In this document: piece by piece, positions 1 to 11,099 of the stretch
Numbering within the stretch: the stretch's first letter is position 1
How the letters are laid out: each line of letters opens with the position of its first letter
Origin: Turnera subulata
Lineage: Eukaryota; Streptophyta; Magnoliopsida; Malpighiales; Passifloraceae
Reading direction: 5' to 3'
Assembly: GCA_028386065.3 (NCBI GenBank)
Contig: JAKUCV010002480.1
Location: 5,312 to 69,311 of the forward strand
DNA length: 64,000 bases
The notes under the pieces: model-generated
Databases searched by the model: none
The model's input: the letters and a program-made list of their open reading frames with translations, nothing else
What the model was told of the DNA's origin: nothing
Program-made: the position numbers and the translations under genes

Positions 1-2786
1 GTGACTGTCTATGCGACTATACCAAGCTCTTGGAGCCTGTTTTAGTCCATAGAGAGCTTTCTTCAACCTGTAAACATGATCTTCTTTTCCTTCCACAATA
101 AAGCCTTTAGGTTGCTCAATGTAGACTTCTTCTTCTAGAATTCCATTTAGAAATGCAGATTTCACATCTAGATGGAATACCTTCCACTTGTTTTGAGCTG
201 AAATGGCCAGGAACAATCTGATTATGTCAAGGCGCGCCACCGGTGCAAATGTCTCAAGATAATCAAGGCCATATTGTTGTGCATAGCTTTTGACCACCAG
301 TCTAGCCTTGTACTTGGAAATGGTGCCATCAGGATTCATCTTAGTGCGAAACACCCACTTGACTCCAATGATCTTTTGATTTCCAGGCCTAACAACTAGT
401 TCCCAAGTTTGATTCTTGTTGATCATGCCAATTTCTTCCTCCATGGCCCTCTTCCAATGTTCTTGATTTTCTGCCTCTTCATAACAATGTGGCTCTGTTT
501 CAACAAAGTTACACCTCTCATAAACATCAGAAGTGTTCCAACCTTCATTGGAGGTGTGTCCGAATCATAATCCTCTTCATTTAGAGGATGATCTTCCTGC
601 ACTTGTTCTTCTTCTTCAGCTGCATTACTGGGATTGTTCTTCATTGCCTTCTTTTCTTTCCAATTCCAATAAACTTCTTCATCTACCTTGACATCTCTTG
701 AGGTGATCACCTTCTCATTGTCAACCATGAACACCCTGTAGCCTTTGGATTGACTACTATAGCCCAATAGTACTCCTCTTTCAGCCTTGTAATCCAGCTT
801 CCTTCTCTTTTCATCTAGAACATGGACATAACAAAGAGAACCAAACACCTTCAAATGCTTTACAGTTGGTTTCTTACCAGTCCAAGCTTCAATGGAAGTC
901 TTCTCATCAATTGACTTTGTAGGCAGCCTATTGATGAGATAGACAGCAGTATAGGTAGCTTCTGCCCAAAAACTTTGAGGAAGTTTCTTCTCCGCAAGCA
1001 TGCTTCTTGCCATCTCCATTACAGTTCTGTTCTTCCTTTCTACCACTCCATTTTGCTGAGGAGAATATGGTACTGTCAATTGATGAAGAATGCCGTTTGA
1101 ATTGCAGAATTCTTCAAACGACTTTGATATAAACTCTCCCCCTCTATCTGATCTCAGCTTCTTCAAACTGCAATTGCTTTGTGTTTCCACCATGCTTTTG
1201 AATTTCTTGAACACATCTAGTGTTGCCAGCTTATTCTTCAGGAAGTATATCCAAGTCATACATGTTAGATCATCAATGAATAGCATGAAGTAGAGATTAC
1301 CACTCAAGGATGGTGTGTGCATTGGACCACAAAGGTCGGTGTGCACCAGCTCCAGCTTCTCTAAGGCTCTTCCCTCTGCAGCACCCGGAAATGAGTCTCT
1401 ATGCATCTTTCCCAATTGGCACGACTCACAAATTTCTCCAGAAATTTGTATTGATGGAAAATCTCTGACATACTCCTTTTGTGCAGCAAGTTTCAAGGAA
1501 TGCAGACTAGCATGACCATATCTTCTACGCCACAAGCTACTTTCATCTACCTTACATTCATTTACCATCTCTTCATGCATGCTCAAGTTGACAGGAAACA
1601 CATTGTTCTTCATTTTTGTTTTGCACACAATTTTACCATTCACCGAGATAACACAACAATCATCTTCAAAATTTACTTTGTACCCGTTCTTAGTCATTTG
1701 AGGCACACTCAAGAGATTATGCTTCAATCCAGGAACTAACAAGACATCTTTAATGAGTTTGCTGACTCCATCATAGTTTATAGAAACAGTACCTCTTCCA
1801 TTGGATTTGAGAATAGCACCATCAGCTGTCTTGACCTCCACACAAATTGATTCATCCAGGTCCAGGAACCATTTTGAGTTTCTCGTCATGTGACTAGTGC
1901 AGCCACTATCTATGTACCATACACCAATTTCTTGCTTCTTTAAACTCTCACTTGCCATGAACATGAATTCTTGTTGATTGCCTCTGCTGGGTTGAGTTTG
2001 TTGCCTTATTTGTGGTTGTTCTTCCACTTGTTGTTGAACCTGATTTTCTCCATTTTGTTTGGCTCTGCAAAAACGTTCAATGTGTCCAACCTTTTGACAG
2101 AAGTTGCACTTTTTGTTTTTCCAGCACCTCTGCTCCAAGTGATTTGTTTTTCCACAGAATTTGCAAGGTGGAAAACTTGTTTGTGAACTTGATGCCTCCT
2201 TTTGGTATTTGTTGATGCTCTTCTCCGGTTTTTGTTTGACATCAAATTTGTTGTTGACGCTCTTTTGCTTGGCTTGGAATGCCTTTTCAACTCCAGCTTC
2301 AGCTTTTCTCCCATGCCTCTGCTCATGAGCTTCTAGCTTCCCAACTAACTTAGGAACAGACAATTCAGTGATGTCTCTTGATTCTTCAATTGCGGCCACC
2401 TTTGCCTCAAAACTATCTACAACTGTGTTGAGAATTTTCTCAACTACTCTGACTTCTGGAATGACTGCACCATACAACCTAATTTTTTTGACGATGCTTT
2501 GTGCTTTTGAAGCATACTCCCTTATTGTTTCAGCTTCTGACATCTTCAACAATTCAAATTCTCTTCTCAGGGATTGTACCCTTATTTGTCTTGTCTCCTT
2601 GGAACCTCTGAACTGCTTCTCAAGAGTTTCCCATGCTTCTTTGACTGTCACTGCTCCAACAATCAAAGGAAAGATCTCCTCTGAAACCAATGAGAACATA
2701 AATGAGATTGCAGTGTTGTGCTTCTGCAACTTTTCATTGTATGTTCTCAATTGATTTACCATCATTTCTTCAATGGCTTCCTCTTC
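1..2786 (-). pseudogene. Copia element A polyprotein, gag to reverse transcriptase (broken, runs off the window)
   Basis: Read on the minus strand, this is the bulk of a Ty1/Copia polyprotein. In order it shows a UBN2-type gag domain, two CCHC knuckles (CKFCGKTNHLEQRC, then CNFCQKVGHIERFC), the aspartic protease motif DSGCTSHM, the pre-integrase HHCC region (YGHASLHSL through CESCQLGK), and the integrase core (HTDLCGP, LRSDRGGEF, PQQNGVVERKN). The long frame covers 423-2765. Near 533-550 an indel shifts the frame. From there to position 1 a second frame encodes the linker and the start of reverse transcriptase (KSAFLNGI, then KKALYGLKQAPRAWY). The gag N terminus is missing here because a Gypsy element entered at 2787; it resumes at 7211-7362. 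The frameshift and the insertion make it non-functional. RNase H and the 3' LTR lie outside the window. Confidence 0.93.
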
Positions 2787-5700
2787 TGAAACGCCCGTGT
2801 CCCATTTTATAAATATAAGTTATAAATTGATTATAGATTGTCCAAACTGCCCTTATCATTCCCGGGACACCCGTATCCCAATATAACCAATCAAATTTAT
2901 CATAACATGTAGAAAGACCAAACTGCCCTTCTCACCGGGATACAATATCAACAACATAATCGATTAACAATTATTCAACAAATACACAACAATGAGTATG
3001 CAGCGGAAGACTATACATATGAAGACATGTATGCAGTGAACTCTATGGATCCGACCCGAGGAGAGGAAAGCACCGCCACCTGCTGATATGCACCTCTGAT
3101 CAACGATCAGCTAACCTGTGTAAAACTGTGAGGGGGTGAGACCAACCACTGTCTCACCGCAGACAAATAAACCAATAATATACAAAACAAATCAACTACA
3201 AGTACACCGGCAATGGCAACAGCAAACACAGAGCACAACAATTCACAATACATAACACCAGTCATCACCAGACTTCAACCATCACTATCATTACTTATAT
3301 TATTTTCTTCGTTATTAAGGTTAAGTATTTTATTTAGGGCCCTCTACTGTGTGCGTCGAGCTCGGTCCCGTCTGATCAGACAACCAGGCACGAAGCCCAA
3401 ATAAACCAGGCACGAAGCCCAAATAAACCAGGCACGAAGCCCAACATATCCATAGAGAGAGAGAGAGAGACAGAGAGAAAGAGGGAGGTAGAAAGGGGGA
3501 GGTAGAAGGAGGGAGGTAGAACCGGCCATCACAGGCCCACATGCAAACCCGCATGCCATCCCGAGGGGTATTACTTCCCACTCGAACCAACCGGTCAACA
3601 GCCCCACAGTAGACTTTATTACAATTCGTTATTCTCATTTATTCTTTAAGAGTTGTACCATACGTTATGAATCAACAGTGTTGTGTGGAATTTAATATCT
3701 TATTTTCAAGTCCGGGCCTCCAGCCCACAGTCCACCACACAAACACAAATCCATAAATCATATTATTTAGCTTAACAAACAAACATGCTCAACTGGCATA
3801 TCATATTACACCGGCACACAATTCACTTAATCAGGCATACCGCATCAAAGATATCATCAATATATACACTTTGCAATTAACAACATCAGCACATCAGGCA
3901 AGCATGCATACAACATTAAAGACCAAACAAACAACACCACTTTATATTCCAAAACAATTAACCGAGCATTGTAGGCAGTAATGCATACAAAGGTTTATAA
4001 GTCCTCACCTTGGCCATAATAATTGCCTCGGAAGCCGAAGCCTTAACCCGCCTCAACAATCCTATGTCCATAACGTCCTACGAATATACACATCATATAA
4101 GATGCTTACCCATCACAAATAAATAAATGCATGTTAATGTATGATCTTGAGTTTATCCCGTAGCCTAAGGCCCGTTACTAACCATCAAGGTCAAAACCCA
4201 AACAATCTCTTAATCTTGGTCCAAGACTAAGGTCCATACCCATAATAGTTGTCAGTTTTTAATTATCCATTGGACCTAAAGCCCATTCCCATAATAGTCA
4301 TTGGCCTAGAGCCCGACTCCCAAACCATTGGGCCTAAAATCCATTTAAATTAATTACATTTTATTGGGCCTAAAGCCCACCTCAATTACAAACCATTGGG
4401 CCTAAAGCCCACTTCATTAGTTATTGGGCCTAAAGCCCATACACACTCCTCTTAACATTTATTGGGCCTAGACTCGGCCCGTTAACATAGTCGTGACAAA
4501 TTAAACTCCCGAGCCCAACCTTTTCGGCCTAACTATTCAAGATGCGTCGGAAATATTTTCCGGCCACGCACTCTCAACTCGCAACTCCCGAATTCCACTA
4601 AAGTTTATTTATTACAAATTGCACATATTAAATGCATTTACACTACAAGATAGTACAAAAATCGAAATTCGCATCAAAGCCCGAGAATTACCACGTATTG
4701 CCGGAAAATTCATCATCTCGCCGGAACAGTGCCTCGACCCGCCGGATTCCGGCCAAGTTTCGCCGGAATAGTAACATAGTAACACGAGACCGGGTACACC
4801 ACAACAATCTGTCCAAACCCAGGAACCAACACAAGCTGACATTCAACTTACACGGCACATTAACGAATCCAAAGCAAATAAGTCCAAGCCGCCGGAACGA
4901 CTTACCGGAATCAGATGCTCACTCTTTGGTTCTGTTCACTGTAACCGAGCCTGCGTCTTCACCGCCAGAAGCCGTCCAAACCGAGCCTCACAGGATCACT
5001 GCCAAACAATCCCCACAACAACACCTGCGCCCCTCCACGCCGCCACTATGTCAACAACAATCGCCGGCCAAACACAGCCAACCCGCAACCCAGCCGATCC
5101 GCCCTCAACGCCAGACACAAACCACTCCGCCATCCACCAACCACCACGAACCCGCCACACACACACGCCGTTACGCAATCAACACAAAACAAGTGACCCG
5201 ATTAAAGCAGTGCCCGAGGAAACAAGAGAGGAACGAGAAAAAAACAAGTCCCTGACTTACCCGGCCAATGGCGGCAGAGGCAACAACAGTTGTTCCTCAA
5301 GCGCGTCCTTCCTCGGGTTCCTCACACCTGGACGACGGACCAAAGCCCAGCCGCCGTCGAGTCGACCGTCTGGTTCTCCCCTGGCTTGTAAAGGCGGCAG
5401 CGATTACCGATGGCGAGGGGTGGTGTGTTGTGGCGGTTCAAAGAGAAAACCAAGGAGGAAGAGGAGAAGAGATGATGGTGATGACGATTTGAGAAGGGGG
5501 TGTGACTACGGTTTGAGTGGAAAGAAAAGGAAGAAGATGGAAGAGATCGTGGGGAGTGAAGAGGGAGAGAAAGAAAATAGAGGAGAAAAGAGAAGAAGCA
5601 CAGGTGAGGGGCGGCCGAATCGGAAGAGAAGAGTAGGGAAAAGAAAGAGGAGGGAGGGGAAAGAGATGAATTTATACCACCACTCTAGGGTTAGGTTTTT

Positions 5701-6055
5701 TGGTCAAAGGCAAAACGACGTCGTTTTGCTTCTAAACGACGTCACTTCGTCTTCAAGCCCTCCCTTGGTCAACCTCAAAGTCAAAACACATCCCTTTATG
5801 TGTTTTAGGTTTTGGCTCTACTAAAACTACACCCCATCTTGTGTTTCACCACAAAATACAAATAAACTCCAAAAGAAATCCAATTACGGTTTAATTTCAC
5901 CATTAATTAAATATTTCCAAAGCAAAGAGGAAGAAATTGATAATAATCTTCTTGACCTAAAATCCCGGAAATTCCTCGAGGGTAGAGTTGGAATTAAAAT
6001 TTAAAAATTCTTAAAATTCCATAGAAATTTATTTACCGGAAATTCGGGACGTTAC
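2787..6055 (-). repeat. 3' LTR of the Gypsy element (3269 bp)
   Basis: The LTR is bounded by TG and CA ends and matches the partial copy at 6443-7210 over about 750 bp. The match shows two substitutions and one length difference of about 20 bp near 6960-6985. It contains a GA microsatellite near 3455-3475, a run of quasi-palindromes of the type TTGGGCCTAAAGCCCA (4268-4480), and a purine-rich block (5440-5680). Open frames here (for example 4632-5255 and 5048-5824) show no protein family and are taken as chance. Confidence 0.85.
4268..4480. repeat. Cluster of TTGGGCCTAAAGCCCA quasi-palindromes in the LTR
   Basis: About seven degenerate copies of a 16-bp motif in which TGGGC is answered by GCCCA. 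Clear copies start near 4364, 4395 and 4424, weaker ones near 4268, 4300, 4328 and 4462. TGGGCC resembles the plant site II / TCP-bound element. Looser versions (TTGGGCT and AAGGCCCA pairs) occur in the solo LTR at 31038-31300. Confidence 0.7.
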
Positions 6056-6442
6056 AGTTCTACCCCACTTAACAAAATTTCGTCCTCGAAATTTCAAGAT
6101 AAGTCAAGCAACCAAGTGCTTAACTGACACAACAGGTGTCACCCGGTATCAAAATACCGTTGGCCAAAACTACCAAGTAGAACCATCATGACCATCAAAC
6201 ATATCTCCAAACAAGAACTCCAATATACCCAAGTCAATCATCGACTTAATCTAACATGATCAATAGATCATAAGATCAAAGCTCTAAACAAAGAATCATC
6301 CAATCATAATCAACAATATTAATACCAGAATCCATAAACCGTTTTATTTGTTGTCATTCAACCATCTATATCCAATCTTATAATCCATTAAGCACATCCT
6401 CAAATAACAGAAGTCAAAATCGTAACCTAAGAAACAAGATCN
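6056..6442 (-). other. Gypsy interior stub with polypurine tract, ending at an assembly N
   Basis: On the minus strand the bases just before the 3' LTR read AAGTGGGGTAGAAC, a good polypurine tract. Upstream is AT-rich sequence without coding signal. Base 6442 is N and is followed at once by sequence identical to the middle of the LTR (5309 onward). This is an assembly joint across a missing interior. Confidence 0.8.
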
Positions 6443-7210
6443 TTCCTCGGGTTCCTCACACCTGGACGACGGACCAAAGCCCAGCCGCCGTCGAGTCGAC
6501 CGTCTGGTTCTCCCCTGGCTTGTAAAGGCGGCAGCGATTACCGATGGCGAGGGGTGGTGTGTTGTGGCGGTTCAAAGAGAAAACCAAGGAGGAAGAGGAG
6601 AAGAGATGATGGTGATGACGATTTGAGAAGGGGGTGTGACTGCGGTTTGAGTGGAAAGAAAAGGAAGAAGATGGAAGAGATCGTGGGGAGTGAAGAGGGA
6701 GAGAAAGAAAATAGAGGAGAAAAGAGAAGAAGCACAGGTGAGGGGCGGCCGAATCGGAAGAGAAGAGTAGGGAAAAGAAAGAGGAGGGAGGGGAAAGAGA
6801 TGAATTTATACCACCACTCTAGGGTTAGGTTCTTTGGTCAAAGGCAAAACGACGTCGTTTTGCTTCTAAACGACGTCACTTCGTCTTCAAGCCCTCCCTT
6901 GGTCAACCTCAAAGTCAAAACACATCCCTTTATGTGTTTTAGGTTTTGGCTCTACTAAAACTACGTAGTTTTAGTAAAAACTACACCCCATCTTGTGTTT
7001 CACCACAAAATACAAATAAACTCCAAAAGAAATCCAATTACGGTTTAATTTCACCATTAATTAAATATTTCCAAAGCAAAGAGGAAGAAATTGATAATAA
7101 TCTTCTTGACCTAAAATCCCGGAAATTCCTCGAGGGTAGAGTTGGAATTAAAATTTAAAAATTCTTAAAATTCCATAGAAATTTATTTACCGGAAATTCG
7201 GGACGTTACA
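6443..7210 (-). repeat. Partial 5' LTR of the Gypsy element
   Basis: Nearly identical to 5309-6055, with two substitutions seen (for example near 5508 against 6642). One extra segment of about 20 bp near 6960 makes the palindrome AAAACTACGTAGTTTT. The outer end is TGTAACGTCCC on the minus strand, next to the TCTTC target duplication. Confidence 0.85.
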
Positions 7211-7362
7211 TCTTCAGTAAAACCTTCTTCAACTAAAAATCACAAACCATTAGCTACAAGGAAAGACTTCATCCTTATAGCCCAATAGTTGTAGTTCTCT
7301 CCTTCAAAAACAGGGGGTAGAGGTAAGGATGAGGTGGTTCTATTTGTGGGTTGTGTATTCAT
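7211..7362 (-). pseudogene. Copia A gag N terminus, cut off by the Gypsy insertion
   Basis: The minus-strand frame starts at ATG 7360-7362 and shows the typical Copia gag opening, PPVFEGENYNYWAIRMK. It stops at one in-frame TGA where a Trp codon is usual in this family. The frame then runs into the TCTTC target site and would continue at 2786. It belongs to the polyprotein at 1-2786. Confidence 0.85.
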
Positions 7363-7447
7363 TTTGAAATTTGGTGTTTAGGTAGGTGTTTTGGGGCTAA
7401 TTTGATGTGGTTTCAATGAAATGAAACAGGCCTGAAAGAAAGAACCT

Positions 7448-7459
7448 GCTCCGCTACCA
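7448..7459 (-). promoter_or_regulatory. Primer-binding site of Copia A
   Basis: On the minus strand it reads TGGTAGCGGAGC and lies two bases from the end of the 5' LTR. The plant initiator-Met consensus is TGGTATCAGAGC, so it carries two differences. The same 12-mer recurs in other elements of this window. Confidence 0.75.
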
Positions 7460-7461
7460 AT

Positions 7462-8200
7462 TGTTGGCTTTTGTTTCTCAAAGAAAAGAACTTCAGCTCA
7501 AGAACATCGATGTTGAATCAATAACATCGATGTTTTTAGGCTACTGGTCTTCAATTTCTCTGGTAGTGCACTTAGAACATCGATGTTGAACTAAGAACAT
7601 CGATGTTTAAATGCTACTGGAACTTCAAATGATTCTGCCGAGCTGCTAAAACATCGATGTTGGAGCTACAACATCGATGTTGTGACAACTCGCAACTTTA
7701 AACAATTCGGCAGAACAAAAATAACATCGATGTTGGGGTTACAACATCAATGTTTTCTGGGAAAAAACTGGAAAATTTCCAGAAAACTGAAGAACACTCA
7801 AGTTGGTTTTTTGGGTTACTGTTTCATTGGTTTTCTCTCAATTCTTTTAATCACTCGACTAGAACACTAAATGAACAAGCTAAGGAACAGTTTGTGAAGT
7901 GAAAAGCACTCAATGTATCTTTATTTTCACTTGATTGTAACTGATTACAAGACTCAATATATAGGCAGAAAATCAGCCTAAAAATCCAACTTGCTGCAGC
8001 AACTTGCATGCAGCCCATACCTTCAACCCATACTTCTTAGTGCAGTATGGAGACCCATAATCCACTAAGCTGATCTTCTTGGTTACCAAGAAGAACAGAT
8101 AACAAAGAAAACATTACAATAACAAAAAGACACACACAACTTGCACACTACACTTAAGTTGATGGGACAAACCATACAACTTGATTATTCTCCACTAACA
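7462..8200 (-). repeat. 5' LTR of Copia A
   Basis: The inner end (TGTTGG on the plus strand, CCAACA on the minus strand) abuts the primer-binding site. The outer end is placed at 8200, where the minus strand starts TGTTAGTGGAGAA. That boundary is tentative because the partner LTR is outside the window. A minus-strand TATA box lies near 7957-7964. The transcribed part contains the palindrome array at 7503-7754. Confidence 0.6.
7503..7754. repeat. Four-unit array of paired AACATCGATGTT palindromes
   Basis: The perfect 12-bp palindrome AACATCGATGTT starts at 7503, 7523, 7576, 7596, 7650, 7670 and 7723, and a one-mismatch copy starts at 7743. Pairs are always 20 bp apart start to start, and pair-to-pair spacing is 73-74 bp. 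The array therefore has four monomers of about 73 bp, each with two palindromes two helical turns apart. Confidence 0.95.
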
Positions 8201-8467
8201 ACTTGATCACTAATGCAGCTTGATCACATAATCTAACATGGTTGAGATGGTCACTTGACATGGTAGCGAAGCCATAATGACCAAACGGTCGCGTGCTCGA
8301 ATCCCCACGCCTCCCTCCTTGTTGAATTAAAAAGCACAAGGTATGGACGGGCCTGTGCAAGTTTCAAGCCCAAAGGGCTTTCACTTGAAGGAGGGTGTTA
8401 GAGTAATAAACCCAAAACCGGTCTTGGGGTCTCAACCATCAGTTTAAGCTCTCGGGAAGCTCCTACC
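8201..8467 (+). mobile_element. Remnant of a small non-autonomous LTR element (TRIM-like)
   Basis: A short LTR-like end (GGTTGAGATGG...TTGACA) is followed by the primer-site-like TGGTAGCGAAGCC at about 8261. About 120 bp later comes a polypurine tract, GAAGGAGGG, and the right LTR start TGTTAGAGTAATAAACCC near 8396. No coding region lies between. The right LTR appears truncated near 8467, just before the SAUR 5' leader. Target duplications were not found. Confidence 0.5.
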
Positions 8468-8550
8468 AGAAGATCTACAAGCCTGCTGCTAAGTTTTCCT
8501 TTCTTCTCTGTAAATCCTTCCTTAGAGATTCATCAACAAATTAAGACACT

Positions 8551-8803
8551 ATGGCTATACGTTTGCCCGGTGTTCTTGCTAAGCAGAGATCTATTTCAGC
8601 TACAAGCAAATCTGTACCCAAAGGTTTCCTAGTAGTTTATGTTGGGGAAACTGAGAGAAAGCGATATGTAGTTCCAGTCTCATATTTGAATCAGCCTTCC
8701 TTTCAAGATTTGCTGAGTAAAGCCGAAGAAGAGTTTGGATCATCCAGGTGGCTTGACAATTCCTTGTGGAGAAAGTGACTTCCTTGGTGTTGTTTCAGAG
8801 TAA
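8551..8803 (+). pseudogene. SAUR pseudogene, subtype 2
   Basis: SAUR proteins are small plant proteins; in studied members they inhibit PP2C.D phosphatases and so promote plasma-membrane proton pumping and cell expansion. The frame begins [21 protein letters not shown] and has the core [25 protein letters not shown]. After EEEFG it lacks about 5 bp compared with the paralogue at 41400. This shifts the frame, which ends early after SLWRK. In the restored frame a TAA at 8801-8803 also removes the last residues. It is the only SAUR on the plus strand here. The upstream sequence has been replaced by retroelement remnants. Confidence 0.9.
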
Positions 8804-9617
8804 TGTAGATGATAGCCAGAAAGTAGGACTATATACCAGTCTCAAAGAACAATTTTGTATGCAAGAATCGCCTTTGGATGTACATACACTTGTTAAATAC
8901 TTCGAAATGAGAAAATTGCAATTATTCCCATAATCTAAACGATATGTAAAGCTTTTTTCGTTCCTTTTTTACCATGAAAATCACGCACACTGATGAATAT
9001 TGCTCTGTTGCCTCAGTTTTTAAACCCCACAAAAGAGTCAAGATGTGATGTTATGTTTTTCTGGGGATTAAGGTTTTTCAGCTTTTGCTCCATGGTTGCT
9101 ATATAATCTAGTACTATAGTCATTGCCACAAGTTCCTGATGTCTTAAGGTAGGTAGCGTATTTAGAAAATCTAAAATGCTTAACCATTTGTTCATAATTT
9201 AAGGATGAGACCAATTAGAGGTTAAAAAACTCTTTGGGTTTGACATAATCTTCTGTTCTGCATCCGCCAAAAGACAAAAACACTATTTCCAAATTAATTA
9301 TATTACTCAGGATAAACGCAAATCATGTCAATCCTTCCTAACAACAGAACAATTGTTGACAACTGCAGTGCAAGACAGCATGTGATGTATGATGAAAAGA
9401 TAACAATTCATTGTTCTGTATGATGCATGCAGCCTGCTACAGTACTTAGCGTTTGTCCAGTGTTGCCCTCTTCAACACACATGCTTGTAAAAAAACTCTT
9501 TGTATATATTTTCACCAACTCCGGTAAGAACCCCAAAGAAATGGTAGTACGGGAGGAAAGAACCCAAGGAAAACACAATAGGGTTTTTACTTTATTTCCT
9601 GAAATAAAAAAATAATT
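8804..9617. other. Intergenic, SAUR flank homology
   Basis: No gene is supported. Part of it (about 9050-9130) is the reverse complement of SAUR spacer sequence found near 38755-38830 (shared CAACCATGGAGCAAAAAGCT). It is therefore an old piece of the SAUR duplication unit in opposite orientation. A 60-codon frame at 9013-9195 (minus) lies in this repeat and is not credible. Confidence 0.6.
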
Positions 9618-10380
9618 GATTAAATGATAAATTATGTCCCTTCACTTAGTTAATTTCAATGTTTGTGTCCCTTCTCCCTTAATTTGAAAATGTTTGTCCC
9701 CAAACTTTATAAAAACCACACAATGTTTGTCCAATTTACTTGTTATAGCAGGTAGACCAATGTAAATGTAAAGATGACATCTGTCATGTTTAGCTGGCCA
9801 ATTTGTAAGTGTTTATTATTATTTTTCTTTTCCTATCTTGATTTTTGGAATTTTAATTTTTAAAATAAAATATGATAATGAAGTAAAAAAAAAATAAATG
9901 TTATGCAAAAAAAACAAATAAATAAATATTATGCCAAAAAAAAAGAAAAAAATTTATTTTAAGTGATTTTATAGTGCTAATTGCTAATCATACATAAGTA
10001 AAATAATCATAAATACTACGATGAGAACAAAAACATAAAAACAACAACCCCGTCGAGCATTTTAGTGCCAGTTTGCTTCTTTCTCCTTGTTCACCGGCTC
10101 TTACCAAGATTCCTGGCCCCTAGGCTCCGACGATCTTGTTTTTTGTTTTTTTTCTTCTTTCCTTTTTTATTTTGGGTGATGCCTTAAGGATGATCGCACG
10201 ACAATATTTTGATGGGTTTTCTGGTTTTATTATTGTGATCTCTATTTTTGTTATTTTTTTCCCCTAAAAGTTATCCTCCTCAAAGGGTAACAAACAAGTG
10301 ATCTTTTCCCTTTTTAAACAATTTTAGTCCATTTTAAACTCTTTTTCTTTTAATATTTTTTTCGTAGCAAGTGATTTTTT

Positions 10381-11076
10381 TGTTGGAGGATTTTTATAAT
10401 ATAAAGAGGAATTATATTTGTACCTTTTGGTGTAAAAGGTATCTACTGGAAATGAATTTAAAAATGAATAGTTACATCCTTTTGTATTGTGTCTTTTGGA
10501 AAAGATACAAATTTAAGTTTGAATTTAATGGCTGTAACTTTTGGATTAAATGTGTCTTTTGGAAAAGATACATGAAGGCTTATAAATAGGCCACTCATTC
10601 TCATTTCCAGACATCAGAAAGTATCCAAACGTACAAAACAAATTGTGTTTTAGTTTCCCTCTTTTCTCTCCAATTGGTTCACTTACTTTTTCTACTTACC
10701 AAAAGTAAAACAAATTGTGTTTTACTTTTTCACTCACTAAATAAAATACTTTGCCTTTTATATGGTATACCACTGCAGGGTTATCATATAAAATAGATAT
10801 TCTGCTTTTATTCGGAAAGTGATCAAGGGTTGTGGTGTTTATGCAAGACATCTTCAACCAGGGGCTTCATTGTATCTCCGAGACAAATTTGCAAAACCCC
10901 GTTGCATACCGACTTTAGAGTAAGTGGTGGTGGCAAATATTGTCTTAAGGAAAGTGGCATTAGCAGCACGCCTTGAAGCATCTGCAGTTATTATATTCAC
11001 AGCCTTGTCTACTCCACATCACCACACAGTGCAAGAAGCAGTGTACCAGTGCTGAAAGAAGCTTTTTGTTCCTACA
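10381..11076 (+). repeat. 5' LTR of Copia B
   Basis: 696 bp, from TGTTGGAGG to CCTACA. A TATA box (TATAAATAG) lies at 10581-10589 and is followed by pyrimidine-rich sequence, so transcription probably starts around 10610. A second copy is at 15534-16229. Confidence 0.93.
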
Positions 11077-11099
11077 ATCTTAAGACAATATTTGGCATT

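Larger units (their letters stand above)
2787..7210 (-). mobile_element. Gypsy-type long-LTR retrotransposon inserted in Copia A gag, interior missing
   Basis: On the minus strand the element begins TGTAACGTCCC at 7210 and ends GGGCGTTTCA at 2787. It is flanked by the 5-bp target duplication TCTTC (2782-2786 and 7211-7215). Copia A gag continues on both sides. A partial 5' LTR (6443-7210), a short interior stub (6056-6441) and a full 3' LTR (2787-6055) are present. The single N at 6442 marks the joint, so primer-binding site, gag and pol are absent from the assembly. The TGTAACG start and LTR longer than 3 kb resemble Tekay/Del chromoviruses; that lineage is inferred, because no coding domain remains. 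Confidence 0.88.

Noticed and set aside
4632..5824. Overlapping long plus-strand frames
   Set aside because: They lie in a Gypsy LTR and give low-complexity Pro/Thr- or Arg/Lys-rich proteins without a family. The same sequence is partly repeated at 6554-6958.
7503..7754. CRISPR-like array
   Set aside because: Repeats are 12-bp palindromes in close pairs within a plant LTR. The intervals are themselves repeated and no cas genes exist.
8261..8290. tRNA gene suggested by TGGTAGCGAAGCC and GGTCGCGTGCTCGAATCCCC
   Set aside because: The T-loop-like stretch has no matching acceptor or anticodon stems. The arrangement fits a retroelement primer site and leader.
9013..9195. Minus-strand frame of 60 codons
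   Set aside because: It lies in repeated SAUR spacer sequence, is not conserved as a frame in other copies, and has no family.
11049..11099. Upstream extension of the Copia B polyprotein
   Set aside because: It would start at a GTG inside the LTR. The first ATG after the LTR, at 11100, gives a normal gag start.
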